42,260 bases of DNA. It comes from JBGTIS01 sp041745535. Lineage in GTDB: Bacteria > Bacteroidota > Bacteroidia > Cytophagales > Cyclobacteriaceae. Shown piece by piece: positions 25,107 through 33,417 of the stretch (position 1 is its first letter; the number at the start of each line of letters is the position of its first letter). The notes beneath the pieces were generated by a model. The model did not search any database. It was not told the DNA's origin and was given only the letters and a program-made list of their open reading frames with translations. The stretch covers positions 1 to 42,260 of the forward strand of contig JBGTIS010000277.1 in the NCBI GenBank assembly GCA_041745535.1, read 5' to 3'. A program made the position numbers and the translations under genes.

Positions 25107-26471
25107 ATGCAACCTAAAAACACCATAATTTCCTTCTTATATTGCTTCCTGATTTTGATCTGCACGCAATGTGCCCAAAAACAGCAGGATGCTCAAACCT
25201 CCAATGAGGCGCGACAACCCGATACCCTATCCGATGAAGCCCTGATGGATACGTTACAGTACGCTACTTTCCAGTATTTTTGGGAAGGGGCAGAACCCAC
25301 TTCCGGCATGGCCCGGGAAAGAATTCATATGGACAATATATATCCGCAAAACGACCAGAATGTGATTACTCTGGGCGGTTCCGGCTTTGGGGTAATGGTC
25401 ATCCTGGTAGGCATTGAAAGAAATTTTATCACCCGGCAACAAGGGTTTGAACGGCTTAATAAAATAGTGGATTACCTGGCCAAAGCCGACCGCTTTCATG
25501 GTGCCTGGCCCCATTGGCTGAATGGGGAAACAGGCAAAGTGAAACCCTTTAGTAAAAAAGACGACGGCGGCGATCTGGTGGAAACCGCTTTCATGATTCA
25601 GGGACTTTTAACCGTGCGGCAATATTTCGCGCAAGGCAGTGAAGAAGAAAAACAGTTGGCCGCTAAAATTAATACCTTGTGGCATGAAGTGGAATGGGAC
25701 TGGTATACCAAAGGTGGTGAAAACGTACTTTACTGGCACTGGTCGCCCAACTATGGTTGGGAAATGAACTTTCCGGTAGGGGGTTATAACGAATGCCTGA
25801 TTATGTACGTACTGGCTGCTGCTTCTCCCACGCATAGCATCGCGCCTGCCGTGTACCATGAAGGATGGGCCCGCAAGGGTGCCCTCAAAACCGATCGGAA
25901 ATACCTGGGTTATGAGGTGGTGCTCGATCATTTTGAGCATGATGACGCGCCTGTGGGTCCGCTATTCTGGGCGCATTATTCTTATCTGGGGCTCGATCCA
26001 CGCAACCTCAGCGACCAGTATGCCAATTACTGGAAGCTCAATCAGAACCACGCGCTGATCCACTATACCTATTGCGTCGAAAACCCGGAAAACCATGAAG
26101 GCTATGGAGAAAATTGCTGGGGCCTTACTTCCAGCTATTCTATAGAGGGTTATGCCGGGCATCGTCCGGGTATGGATTTGGGGGTAATCTCACCCACTGC
26201 CGCACTGTCTTCATTTCCCTATACACCGGAAAAAAGCATGGAAATGCTACGGTTTCTGTACCAGGAAGCAGATAGCCTGATAGGAAAATACGGCCCTTAC
26301 GATGCTTTTAGCCTTGAATCTGACTGGTACTTGCCACGGTACCTGGCCATTGATCAGGGACCTATCCCGGTTATGATTGAGAATCACCGTACGGGTCGGT
26401 TATGGGAGCTGTTTATGTCAAGCCCAGAGGTAAAAGAAGGGCTGACCAAACTGGGATTTACCAGTATGTAA
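25107..26471 (+). CDS. GH144-like glucoamylase-domain lipoprotein (probable beta-1,2-glucanase)
   Basis: A 454-residue lipoprotein: signal peptide with lipobox Cys22 ('ICTQC'), a short linker, then an (alpha/alpha)6-barrel of the 'glucoamylase' Pfam group (PF10091) that includes GH144 beta-1,2-glucanases. Readable family segments are 'ATFQYFWEGAEPTSGMARER', 'VITLGGSGFGVMVILVGIER', 'KADRFHGAWPHWLNGETGKV', 'DDGGDLVETAFMIQGLL', 'LYWHWSPNYGWEMNFPVGGYNECLIMYVLAAASPTH' and 'ISPTAALSSFPYTPE'. The acidic residues of the DLVETA segment and the WNE/YNE segment are likely in the active site. The next gene encodes a second member and the one after a GH3 enzyme. Activity on beta-1,2-glucan is inferred from family and context. 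Confidence 0.88.
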   Translation: MQPKNTIISFLYCFLILICTQCAQKQQDAQTSNEARQPDTLSDEALMDTLQYATFQYFWEGAEPTSGMARERIHMDNIYPQNDQNVITLGGSGFGVMVILVGIERNFITRQQGFERLNKIVDYLAKADRFHGAWPHWLNGETGKVKPFSKKDDGGDLVETAFMIQGLLTVRQYFAQGSEEEKQLAAKINTLWHEVEWDWYTKGGENVLYWHWSPNYGWEMNFPVGGYNECLIMYVLAAASPTHSIAPAVYHEGWARKGALKTDRKYLGYEVVLDHFEHDDAPVGPLFWAHYSYLGLDPRNLSDQYANYWKLNQNHALIHYTYCVENPENHEGYGENCWGLTSSYSIEGYAGHRPGMDLGVISPTAALSSFPYTPEKSMEMLRFLYQEADSLIGKYGPYDAFSLESDWYLPRYLAIDQGPIPVMIENHRTGRLWELFMSSPEVKEGLTKLGFTSM

Positions 26472-26493
26472 AATTATTCTATAAATTGGTACT

Positions 26494-28746
26494 ATGAACC
26501 AACAGGTTAAACACCACTTAAGAATTGTTTCTTTAATCTGTTTCATTCCTTTCTCCAAGGTTTGTGTCCTCACAAACCTTAAGTTTGGAGTTAGGTACAG
26601 CCTTAGTTCAATCCTGATGTTCTTTTTCCTTTATGCTATTCCAGGCACAGCCCAGGATACTTACTACCAGCATTTTATTTTTGATAATAGCCTTTCCGAT
26701 ACGGCTTACTACTACAGCGGCAGCCCAGACTCGGTTTCTCAGAATTTAAACCTGCATCATCATAAAATACCTGTTTCAGAAAAGCGATTTAAAAGTCCGC
26801 CCAATGCCTTATTCTTTTCAGTAGAAGATAACGCGGCGGATTGGCAGGCTGAAATTCTGGTAAATTTCTGGAGAAACCGGCCTATCTCCTTTCAGGGAAA
26901 CACACTTTCTTTCTGGATTTTTTCAGCACAAAATCTTTCCGGTTCACCTCTTTTCTCAGTCCAGATTGTAGATCAGACTGGGAAAAAGTCGAACCCGGCG
27001 ACTGTTACGGTAGGCAGTAAAAATTCTGAAACATCGAAGTGGCATCCGGTCAGGATTCCACTATCTGAATTTAAAAACGCTGATCCATTTACCATTTCAA
27101 AACTGGTGCTGACCGGACAAAAAACCGGATCAGGTTCGCTCAGTTTTTATCTGGATGATATTAAAATTGATGCGGCCACTGAAAATGCTCAGCCTCCGGC
27201 GGTTCCGGCCAACCTGAAAGCAAGTGGATATGCTGCCCATATTGACCTGGTTTGGGAACCCAATACCGATAATGACCTCCAATCTTATCTGATTTACCGA
27301 TCGTTGGATGGAAAGAATTTTGAACCCATTGGCATACAGACTTCTTTCTATCACCGGTTTACCGACTTTATTGGTGCCAGGAACCAGGAAGTGTATTACC
27401 GGATTACCGCTCTTGACAAAAATTATAATGAGTCGGCGCCTACAGCACCTGTTGCTGCTGCTACCATTAAAATGACCGATGAGGAATTATTAACCATGGT
27501 GCAGGAAGCCACTTTCCGCTATTACTGGGAAGGAGCACATCCGAATGCCGGATTGGCCCTGGAAAATATGCCGGCCGATCCGAATCTGGTGGCCATCGGG
27601 GCTGGTGGCTTTGGAATCATGGCTATCTTGGCGGGTATAGAAAGAAAGTTTATTACCCGAGAACAAGGAACTGAACGCATCACCACCATTATAAAGTTCC
27701 TTGAGAAAGCGGATCGCTTTCATGGGGTATGGCCTCATTTTCTGGATGGCAATACCGGTAAAACCATCGCCCTTTTCGGAAAATACGACAATGGGGGTGA
27801 CCTGGTGGAAACCGCTTTTCTCGTGCAGGGTTTACTAGCCGCCCGGCAGTATTTTGATCAGGATAATCCTGCCGAAAACTTTATCAGGCAGCATGTTACT
27901 GCCCTTTGGGAATCGGTAGCGTGGGACTGGTACCGGAAAACACCGGATAGTGAATATCTGTACTGGCACTGGTCGCCGGAATATGAATGGCATATCAACC
28001 ACAAACTGATCGGATGGAACGAAACCATGATAGTGTACCTGCTGGCCATCGCGTCACCCACCCATCCGGTGCCGGCCGCTCTGTATTATTCGGGCTGGGC
28101 CAGCCAGTCGGAAGAAGCCCGGGCATACCGCAGTAATTGGGGGAAAACTGACGACGGCAGCCAGTATGCCAATAGGAACACGTATTACGGTAAAAAACTG
28201 GAGGTAGGTGTGAGCAATGGTGGTCCGCTGTTTTTTATTCATTATGCTTATCTGGGTTTTGATCCCAGAAATAAAAGAGACCGGTACACCAATTATTTCG
28301 ATAATAATCGAACCATCGCGCTGATCAACCAGGCATATTGTAAAGAAAATCCAGGCAATTACCAGGGCTACAGTGAAGCAGGGTGGGGACTAACCGCCAG
28401 CGACGATCCCTGGGGTTATAAAGCCCATGAACCGGTTTTAAGAATGGACAATGGTACACTAACCCCTACCGGAGCCATCGCCTCATTTCCTTATACCCCC
28501 GAGCCCTCTATGAAAGCACTGAAATATTTTTATTATAACCTGGGTGATAAAGTCTGGGGAATTTATGGTTTTATCGATGCTTTTAACCTGACCCAAAACT
28601 GGTTTTCACCCATATATATGGGCCTGAATCAGGCACCTATGACAGTGATGATAGAAAACTACAGGACTGGTCTGATCTGGAACAATTTTATGAAGAACCC
28701 GGAAATAACCCAGGCACTAAAAAACATTGGTTTTCAAAATGAATAA
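26494..28746 (+). CDS. Multidomain GH144-like enzyme with N-terminal binding module and Fn3 domain
   Basis: A 750-residue secreted protein. The leader is long (signal cleavage near Gln54) and holds a perfect hairpin at 26557-26580; a start at 26617 would give a very short signal lacking basic residues, so I keep 26494. Residues about 55-230 form a beta-sandwich-like module ('SPPNALFFSVEDN', 'LSFWIFSAQ', 'LSFYLDDIKID') resembling carbohydrate-binding domains, 232-322 an Fn3 domain ('PPAVPANLKASGYAAHIDLVWEPN', 'YYRITALDKNYNESAPT') and 327-750 the GH144-like catalytic barrel, clearly paralogous to the preceding gene ('GAGGFGIMAILAGIERKFITREQG', 'DNGGDLVETAFLVQGLLAARQYF', 'YWHWSPEYEWHINHKLIGWNE'). 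Probably an endo-acting beta-1,2-glucanase working with the smaller paralogue. Starts 22 bases after it. Confidence 0.87.
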   Translation: MNQQVKHHLRIVSLICFIPFSKVCVLTNLKFGVRYSLSSILMFFFLYAIPGTAQDTYYQHFIFDNSLSDTAYYYSGSPDSVSQNLNLHHHKIPVSEKRFKSPPNALFFSVEDNAADWQAEILVNFWRNRPISFQGNTLSFWIFSAQNLSGSPLFSVQIVDQTGKKSNPATVTVGSKNSETSKWHPVRIPLSEFKNADPFTISKLVLTGQKTGSGSLSFYLDDIKIDAATENAQPPAVPANLKASGYAAHIDLVWEPNTDNDLQSYLIYRSLDGKNFEPIGIQTSFYHRFTDFIGARNQEVYYRITALDKNYNESAPTAPVAAATIKMTDEELLTMVQEATFRYYWEGAHPNAGLALENMPADPNLVAIGAGGFGIMAILAGIERKFITREQGTERITTIIKFLEKADRFHGVWPHFLDGNTGKTIALFGKYDNGGDLVETAFLVQGLLAARQYFDQDNPAENFIRQHVTALWESVAWDWYRKTPDSEYLYWHWSPEYEWHINHKLIGWNETMIVYLLAIASPTHPVPAALYYSGWASQSEEARAYRSNWGKTDDGSQYANRNTYYGKKLEVGVSNGGPLFFIHYAYLGFDPRNKRDRYTNYFDNNRTIALINQAYCKENPGNYQGYSEAGWGLTASDDPWGYKAHEPVLRMDNGTLTPTGAIASFPYTPEPSMKALKYFYYNLGDKVWGIYGFIDAFNLTQNWFSPIYMGLNQAPMTVMIENYRTGLIWNNFMKNPEITQALKNIGFQNE
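26557..26580. repeat. Perfect hairpin inside the leader of the second GH144-like gene
   Basis: AAGGTTTGTG (26557-26566), loop TCCT, CACAAACCTT (26571-26580). The element is 24 bases, a multiple of three, and encodes 'KVCVLTNL' in the middle of an overlong signal peptide, as expected of a palindromic repeat inserted without breaking the frame. No T-run follows. Confidence 0.6.
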
Positions 28747-28776
28747 ATACTTCTACGATTGTAAAATATAATAACC

Positions 28777-31008
28777 ATGAACCCCATAAAATACATATTT
28801 TTCCTCACATCCTTCGCCCTACTCTTCATTTTTGACGGAAATTCCCAGGGGTTGCCGGAATTACCCGCAACTGCCAACAAAATGATTGATTCGCTGATTG
28901 AACAAATGAACCTGGAAGAAAAGGCAGGGCAGCTGACTTTATTTACCAGCGATATTGACGTAACCGGGCCTACCATGCGCGATAATTACAAGGAAGACAT
29001 TCTAAAAGGCAGGGTAGGGGCCATATTCAATGCCTATGGCGCTGATTATACCCGAAATTTGCAAAAAATGGCCATAGAGGAAACTAGGTTGGGTATTCCA
29101 TTGCTTTTAGGCTATGATGTAATTCATGGTCATCAAACCATTTTTCCCATACCGTTGGGCGAATCCTGTAGTTGGGATTTGGCGGCCATGGAAAAATCAG
29201 CCCGGATTGCCGCCGTGGAAGCCTCGGCACAAGGGTTACACTGGACTTATGCGCCTATGGTAGACATCGCCCGCGATCCCCGTTGGGGCAGGGTAGCGGA
29301 AGGTGCCGGTGAAGATACTTATTTAGGAACTTTAATAGCCAAAGCCAGGGTAAAAGGTTTTCAGGGCGATAACCTGAACGCTCCCAATACCATACTGGCC
29401 TGTACCAAACATTTTGCCGCTTATGGCGCAGCCCTGGCCGGAAGAGATTATAATACGGTGGACATGTCGGACCGGGTACTGCGGGAAGTGTATTTGCCTC
29501 CTTTTAAAGCTACGGTGGATGCCGGGGTAGCTACCTTTATGACTTCATTTAACGACCTGAATGGCGTGCCTGCTACGGGCAACCATTATTTGCTGACAGA
29601 CATTCTGCGCGATGAATGGGGGTTTAAAGGTTTTGTAGTTACAGATTATACTTCTATCAACGAAATGGTGGCACATGGTTTTGTTGCCAATAACAAAGAA
29701 GCAGGTTTGGAGGCCATTAATGCTGGCGTGGATATGGACATGCAGGGAGCCGTTTTTTATGATCACCTGGTGGCTTTGGTAAAAGAAGGAAAAGTTACAG
29801 AAGACAGATTAAATGAGGCCGTCCGTTACGTTTTGGAAGCCAAATACCGCCTCGGATTATTTAATGACCCGTATCGGTATTGCAGCACAGAAAGAGAAGA
29901 AACCAACATACTTTCCGCTGAACATCGTGCCGCGGCCCGGGATATTGCCAGAAAGTCGATGGTGTTATTGAAAAATGAAAACCAGGTACTCCCCTTAAAG
30001 AAAAACGCGGGAACCATTGCCGTAATCGGACCGCTGGCCGACAACAAGAAAGAAATGATAGGTTCCTGGTCAGCAGCGGGCGATGGGAACAAAGCCATTT
30101 CGGTGCTGGAAGGCATCAAAAACGCAGTGAGCGACAGCGGAAAGGTAGTGTATGCCAAAGGCAGTAACATCAACGACGATTCTCTGGATTTTATCCAGGA
30201 AGCTGTAGATGTAGCCTCCACTTCCGATGTAGTGGTATTGGCATTGGGCGAAGCGGCTTTAATGAGCGGTGAAGCTGCCAGCCGGGCTGACATTAATTTG
30301 CCCGGGGTACAACTTGAGCTGGCGAAGGCCATTCAAGAAACCGGCAAACCTATAATCGTGGTTTTGCTGAATGGTCGGCCACTTACCATCAACTGGCTCA
30401 ATGAAAATGCCTCAGCCATTCTGGAGGCCTGGTTTCCGGGTACCGAAGCCGGTAATGCCATCGCCGATGTCCTTTTTGGCGATTATAATCCTTCCGGTAA
30501 ACTCACCCTTACTTTTCCCCGATCCGTAGGGCAGGTGCCCCTTTTCTATAACCATCGGAATACTGGCCGACCCATCAGCGAAAACAAATACACCAGCAAA
30601 TACCTGGACGTGCCCAATACCCCATTGTATCCTTTTGGTTATGGCCTGAGTTATACAACTTTCTCCTATTCCGACCTGCGGTTGAATAAGCAAAACCTTA
30701 CCATGAATGATTCACTGAATATTTCTGTCAGCGTGAAAAATACAGGTAAAGTAAAAGGAGAAGAAGTGGTGCAATTGTATATTCAGGACGTGGTAGGCAA
30801 TGTAACCCGTCCGGTAAAAGAGCTGAAAGGATTCAGAAAAATAATGCTGAATCCGGGTGAGGAAAAAATGGTGGAGTTTGTGATCAAACCCAATGATTTG
30901 GCCTTTTACAACCAGGATATGAGCTTCAAGCCCGAGAAAGGCGAATTCAAAGTTTTTGTAGGTACCAGTTCCGAAGATGTAAAGGAGGCTTTGTTTACGC
31001 TTCAGTAA
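28777..31008 (+). CDS. bglX: GH3 beta-glucosidase, periplasmic (probable sophoro-oligosaccharide hydrolase)
   Basis: A 743-residue secreted GH3 enzyme of the BglX layout. A signal peptide (to about residue 24) precedes the (alpha/beta)8 domain with 'SWDLAAMEKSARIAAVEASAQGLHWTYAPMVDIARDPRWGRVAEGAGEDTYL' and the nucleophile Asp290 in 'GFVVTDYTSI'. The alpha/beta sandwich domain holds the presumed acid/base Glu499 in 'MSGEAASRADI', as in 'HEASSR' of BglX. An Fn3-like domain closes the protein (about 655-740). It starts 30 bases after the second GH144-like gene, so they form one unit. In Bacteroides a GH3 enzyme encoded with GH144 cleaves sophorose and short beta-1,2-glucans; this gene fits that role. 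Specificity cannot be read directly. Confidence 0.93.
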   Translation: MNPIKYIFFLTSFALLFIFDGNSQGLPELPATANKMIDSLIEQMNLEEKAGQLTLFTSDIDVTGPTMRDNYKEDILKGRVGAIFNAYGADYTRNLQKMAIEETRLGIPLLLGYDVIHGHQTIFPIPLGESCSWDLAAMEKSARIAAVEASAQGLHWTYAPMVDIARDPRWGRVAEGAGEDTYLGTLIAKARVKGFQGDNLNAPNTILACTKHFAAYGAALAGRDYNTVDMSDRVLREVYLPPFKATVDAGVATFMTSFNDLNGVPATGNHYLLTDILRDEWGFKGFVVTDYTSINEMVAHGFVANNKEAGLEAINAGVDMDMQGAVFYDHLVALVKEGKVTEDRLNEAVRYVLEAKYRLGLFNDPYRYCSTEREETNILSAEHRAAARDIARKSMVLLKNENQVLPLKKNAGTIAVIGPLADNKKEMIGSWSAAGDGNKAISVLEGIKNAVSDSGKVVYAKGSNINDDSLDFIQEAVDVASTSDVVVLALGEAALMSGEAASRADINLPGVQLELAKAIQETGKPIIVVLLNGRPLTINWLNENASAILEAWFPGTEAGNAIADVLFGDYNPSGKLTLTFPRSVGQVPLFYNHRNTGRPISENKYTSKYLDVPNTPLYPFGYGLSYTTFSYSDLRLNKQNLTMNDSLNISVSVKNTGKVKGEEVVQLYIQDVVGNVTRPVKELKGFRKIMLNPGEEKMVEFVIKPNDLAFYNQDMSFKPEKGEFKVFVGTSSEDVKEALFTLQ

Positions 31009-31034
31009 ACATGATAATTTAACCTAAAATTTAG

Positions 31035-31042
31035 TAAATTTG
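31035..31042 (+). promoter_or_regulatory. Candidate -7 box of the Crp-family gene
   Basis: TAAATTTG matches TAnnTTTG exactly and lies 24 bases before the ATG at 31066. The -33 element is not obvious. Confidence 0.4.
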
Positions 31043-31065
31043 ATAACAACTCATATCAATTTATT

Positions 31066-31743
31066 ATGTCCCAAGTCTGGTATTTAGAAAAAGTAGACCT
31101 GTACGAAGTTCTTTGCCCCCATAAACTCAAGCAATATGAAAGTAATCATTTTGAGGAATATGGGAAAGGCGAATTTATTTACTTCCGCGATGATTTGGCT
31201 AAAAGCGTGTACCTGGTAAGCAAGGGCAAGGTAAAGTTGCTGTATTATACCGAAAGTGGAGAAGAGGTAGTAAAAGCTGTACTGACGAAAGGTGAGATTT
31301 TTGGTGAAATGGCCCTGTTGGGTGAGGAAAAAAGAAGCGATTTTGCCGTGTCGCTATCTGATCCGGCTGTGCTTTGTCCATTGCAGGTAGAAACGATGTA
31401 CGACCTGATGCGTGACAATCAGTGCTTCAATCTGGCCATCCACAAAATTATCGGATTACGAATGAAAAAGCTGGAGCGGCGGTTAGAGCTTCTGTTTTTT
31501 AAAGATGTGAAAACCAGATTACTGGATTTTATTTCCGAACTGGCCGAGGAAAAGGGCAGAGAAGAGAATGGTAAAATTTTGGTGGATCACTTTTACACAC
31601 ATAAAGATATGGCTGATCTTACGGGTTCCCGAAGAGAAACGATTACTGCCCTATTGAATGAACTAAAAGAGGAAGGCCTGTTAGATTACCGCCGCCATCT
31701 CCTTATTCTGGAGAAAAATAACAGTTTGGTCAATAAAGTATAA
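31066..31743 (+). CDS. Crp/Fnr-family transcriptional regulator
   Basis: A 225-residue regulator with a cNMP-binding-type beta-barrel (about 15-125; 'GEFIYFRDDLAKSVYLVSKGKVKLLYYTESGEEVVKAVLTKGEIFGEMALLGEEKRSDFAV'), a dimerisation helix and a winged helix-turn-helix (about 165-220) with recognition helix 'GSRRETITALLNELKEEGLL'. The Arg that would bind the cAMP phosphate in 'GE.ALL....R' is partly present (KRSDFAV), so a cyclic nucleotide ligand is possible but uncertain; no Cys cluster for an iron-sulphur centre as in Fnr is seen. It follows the GH3 gene by 57 bases and precedes a palindrome whose TGTAA-N6-TTACA core looks like a Crp-type site, suggesting autoregulation or control of the spondin gene. 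Confidence 0.92.
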   Translation: MSQVWYLEKVDLYEVLCPHKLKQYESNHFEEYGKGEFIYFRDDLAKSVYLVSKGKVKLLYYTESGEEVVKAVLTKGEIFGEMALLGEEKRSDFAVSLSDPAVLCPLQVETMYDLMRDNQCFNLAIHKIIGLRMKKLERRLELLFFKDVKTRLLDFISELAEEKGREENGKILVDHFYTHKDMADLTGSRRETITALLNELKEEGLLDYRRHLLILEKNNSLVNKV

Positions 31744-31753
31744 CAAATTTATA

Positions 31754-31797
31754 ACATTTGGTCGGGTAACCGACAAATGTAAGCTAGCTTACATTTG
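31754..31797. promoter_or_regulatory. 24-base perfect palindrome with overlapping second hairpin (candidate Crp-type operator)
   Basis: 31774-31797 is an exact zero-loop palindrome whose arm reads CAAATGTAAGCT. Its core TGTAA-N6-TTACA has the spacing of Crp-family sites (TGTGA-N6-TCACA). The heptamer ACATTTG also occurs at 31754-31760 and pairs with 31774-31780, together with GTCGG/CCGAC inside, so two hairpins compete for one arm. It lies between the Crp-family gene and the spondin gene and could be operator, terminator or switch. Confidence 0.55.
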
Positions 31798-31817
31798 GGT
31801 TAACTGATCCCCTTTAT

Positions 31818-31857
31818 ACTTACACATAAATTATTGTTTAACACTAAATGTGTAAGT
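31818..31857. promoter_or_regulatory. Inverted repeat flanking the spondin gene start
   Basis: ACTTACACA (31818-31826) and TGTGTAAGT (31849-31857) are exact reverse complements separated by 22 bases; the second arm ends 3 bases before the ATG at 31861. Both contain the TTACA/TGTAA pentamer seen in the palindrome just upstream. Confidence 0.45.
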
Positions 31858-31860
31858 TGT

Positions 31861-33267
31861 ATGAAAAAATATATTGTATTGTGTTTATTTTTTGTCGTCA
31901 TCGTTACTGCCTGTGAGGAAGACGAAGGTGGACCTGCCACGCAAACCAGCGCTTTCAAAGTAACCATCGAAAACGTCAATCAACCTAAAAGCTTTTTTCA
32001 GAGTGGAGTATTTAATATGCCAGTAGGCGCTACCAGTCCTGGTCCGGCTACACCCGGCACCGGTAGTGATGATGGGGGAGCGTATGAATTTAGTTTTTAT
32101 GCAGGCCCCAGTACCACGCCCGGCACCCAGACCAAATTATCTTTTGCTACCATGTTTGGAGTTTCCAATGATTTATTCCTCGGGCCTTTGGGCACAGGGA
32201 TTCGTTTGTATGATGATGCCGGTCAGCCCGTTTCTGGTGATGTAACCAATCAGGTGTTCCTTTGGGACGCCGGTACGGAAGTTAACGAAGAACCGGGAGG
32301 ACCCAATCAGGCACCAACCCAGTCAGGTCCCAACATGGGTGAAACCGAAAATGGGATGGTTCTGTTACTGGATCAGGAAGATGCCGGTGGCACCGGGTTG
32401 GTGGTACCCAATATCACCACCAGTTATCCATTGGTAGCCAATACCATCCGGGTTACCATTAGCAATGAAGGGGAAAAATTTACCGTTCGTCTCGATAACC
32501 GCTCTGGCGGATCATCCGTACCCACCGGGTTAGCACCGGGCGTATTTGTGGTACATACAGAAGATAATCCATTGTTTACTACCAATGAAGCCGATCGTGG
32601 ACAAGGTTTGGAAGCCCTGGCAGAAGATGCCGATCCAACTGCGTTAGCTGCGTATCTGGCTGAAAATACAGGTTTGATCGTACCTCTATCACCAGGGGTT
32701 TGGGCCGTGCACGATGGCAATACCATGCCTTTCTTTACCTCAGGTCAGCCCGACCAGGGAAAAGGTTTGGAAGCCATCGCCGAAGATGGAAACCCGGCCA
32801 ATTTGTCTGAATCATTAAAAACTGAAAACGGGGTGATCAGCAGCGATTTGTTTAATACCCCTGTGGGTGGTTCAGCGCCTGGCGCGATCGGACCGGGTGG
32901 TAAATATGAATTTACTATTACGGCAGCATCAGGAAACTATCTTTCATTGGTTACCATGTTTGTACAGAGCAACGACCTGATCTATACTTTTGAAGGCACA
33001 GGACTGAATTTATTTAACAATGGCACACCGGTTAGTGGCGACGTAACCTCCGCGGTTTTGTTATACGACGCCGGCACCGAAATTAATCAGTTTCCAGGGG
33101 CGGGCCTCGATCAGGTAATTCGCCAAAGTGGCGCGGATACCGGCGCCGATGATCCGGACAATACCCTGAGAAGATTAACCGCCGATGGCGCTACCCCGGC
33201 TTCCGACGGATTTGTGTATCCGCCTGTGGCCAGTGTGATTAAGGTAACCATCGAACCGCAACCTTAA
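31861..33267 (+). CDS. Spondin-domain lipoprotein with rearranged repeat
   Basis: ATG 31861 (468 residues) gives a proper lipoprotein signal ('MKKYIVLCLFFVVIVTAC', Cys18); a TTG 27 bases upstream is less likely. The C-terminal part (about 277-468) reads as a complete spondin-N domain: 'SPGVWAVHDGN..PFFTSGQPDQGKGLEAIAEDGNP', 'SSDLFNTPVGG', 'LSLVTMFVQSNDLIYTF', 'SGDVTSAVLLYDAGTEINQFPGAG'. The first part (about 28-220) has the matching second half ('SFFQSGVFNMPVGA', 'FGVSNDLFLGP', 'GDVTNQVFLWDAGTEVNEEPGG') but lacks the PGVxxVH-AED block, which instead appears at 225-269. Spondin-like domains bind metal ions and cell-surface partners in animals; the bacterial role is unknown. Surface attachment is inferred from the acidic residues after Cys18. 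Confidence 0.82.
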   Translation: MKKYIVLCLFFVVIVTACEEDEGGPATQTSAFKVTIENVNQPKSFFQSGVFNMPVGATSPGPATPGTGSDDGGAYEFSFYAGPSTTPGTQTKLSFATMFGVSNDLFLGPLGTGIRLYDDAGQPVSGDVTNQVFLWDAGTEVNEEPGGPNQAPTQSGPNMGETENGMVLLLDQEDAGGTGLVVPNITTSYPLVANTIRVTISNEGEKFTVRLDNRSGGSSVPTGLAPGVFVVHTEDNPLFTTNEADRGQGLEALAEDADPTALAAYLAENTGLIVPLSPGVWAVHDGNTMPFFTSGQPDQGKGLEAIAEDGNPANLSESLKTENGVISSDLFNTPVGGSAPGAIGPGGKYEFTITAASGNYLSLVTMFVQSNDLIYTFEGTGLNLFNNGTPVSGDVTSAVLLYDAGTEINQFPGAGLDQVIRQSGADTGADDPDNTLRRLTADGATPASDGFVYPPVASVIKVTIEPQP

Positions 33268-33296
33268 AATAATAAAGTATTTCTGACTGTACGAAG

Positions 33297-33327
33297 ACCT
33301 GCCTGTTGGGCAGGTTTTTCTTTTTTC
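33297..33327 (+). terminator. Rho-independent terminator after the spondin gene
   Basis: Stem ACCTGCC (33297-33303), loop TGTTG, GGCAGGT (33309-33315), followed by a T-rich run to 33327. It lies 30 bases past the stop codon. Confidence 0.85.
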
Positions 33328-33417
33328 AATTTTGCGGTTTATATTTTGAAACAACCATAACTTTTATGGGTTGTTATTTTGAATAAAAATCCAGGGTCTT
33401 TTTTTAAACTGTACATC

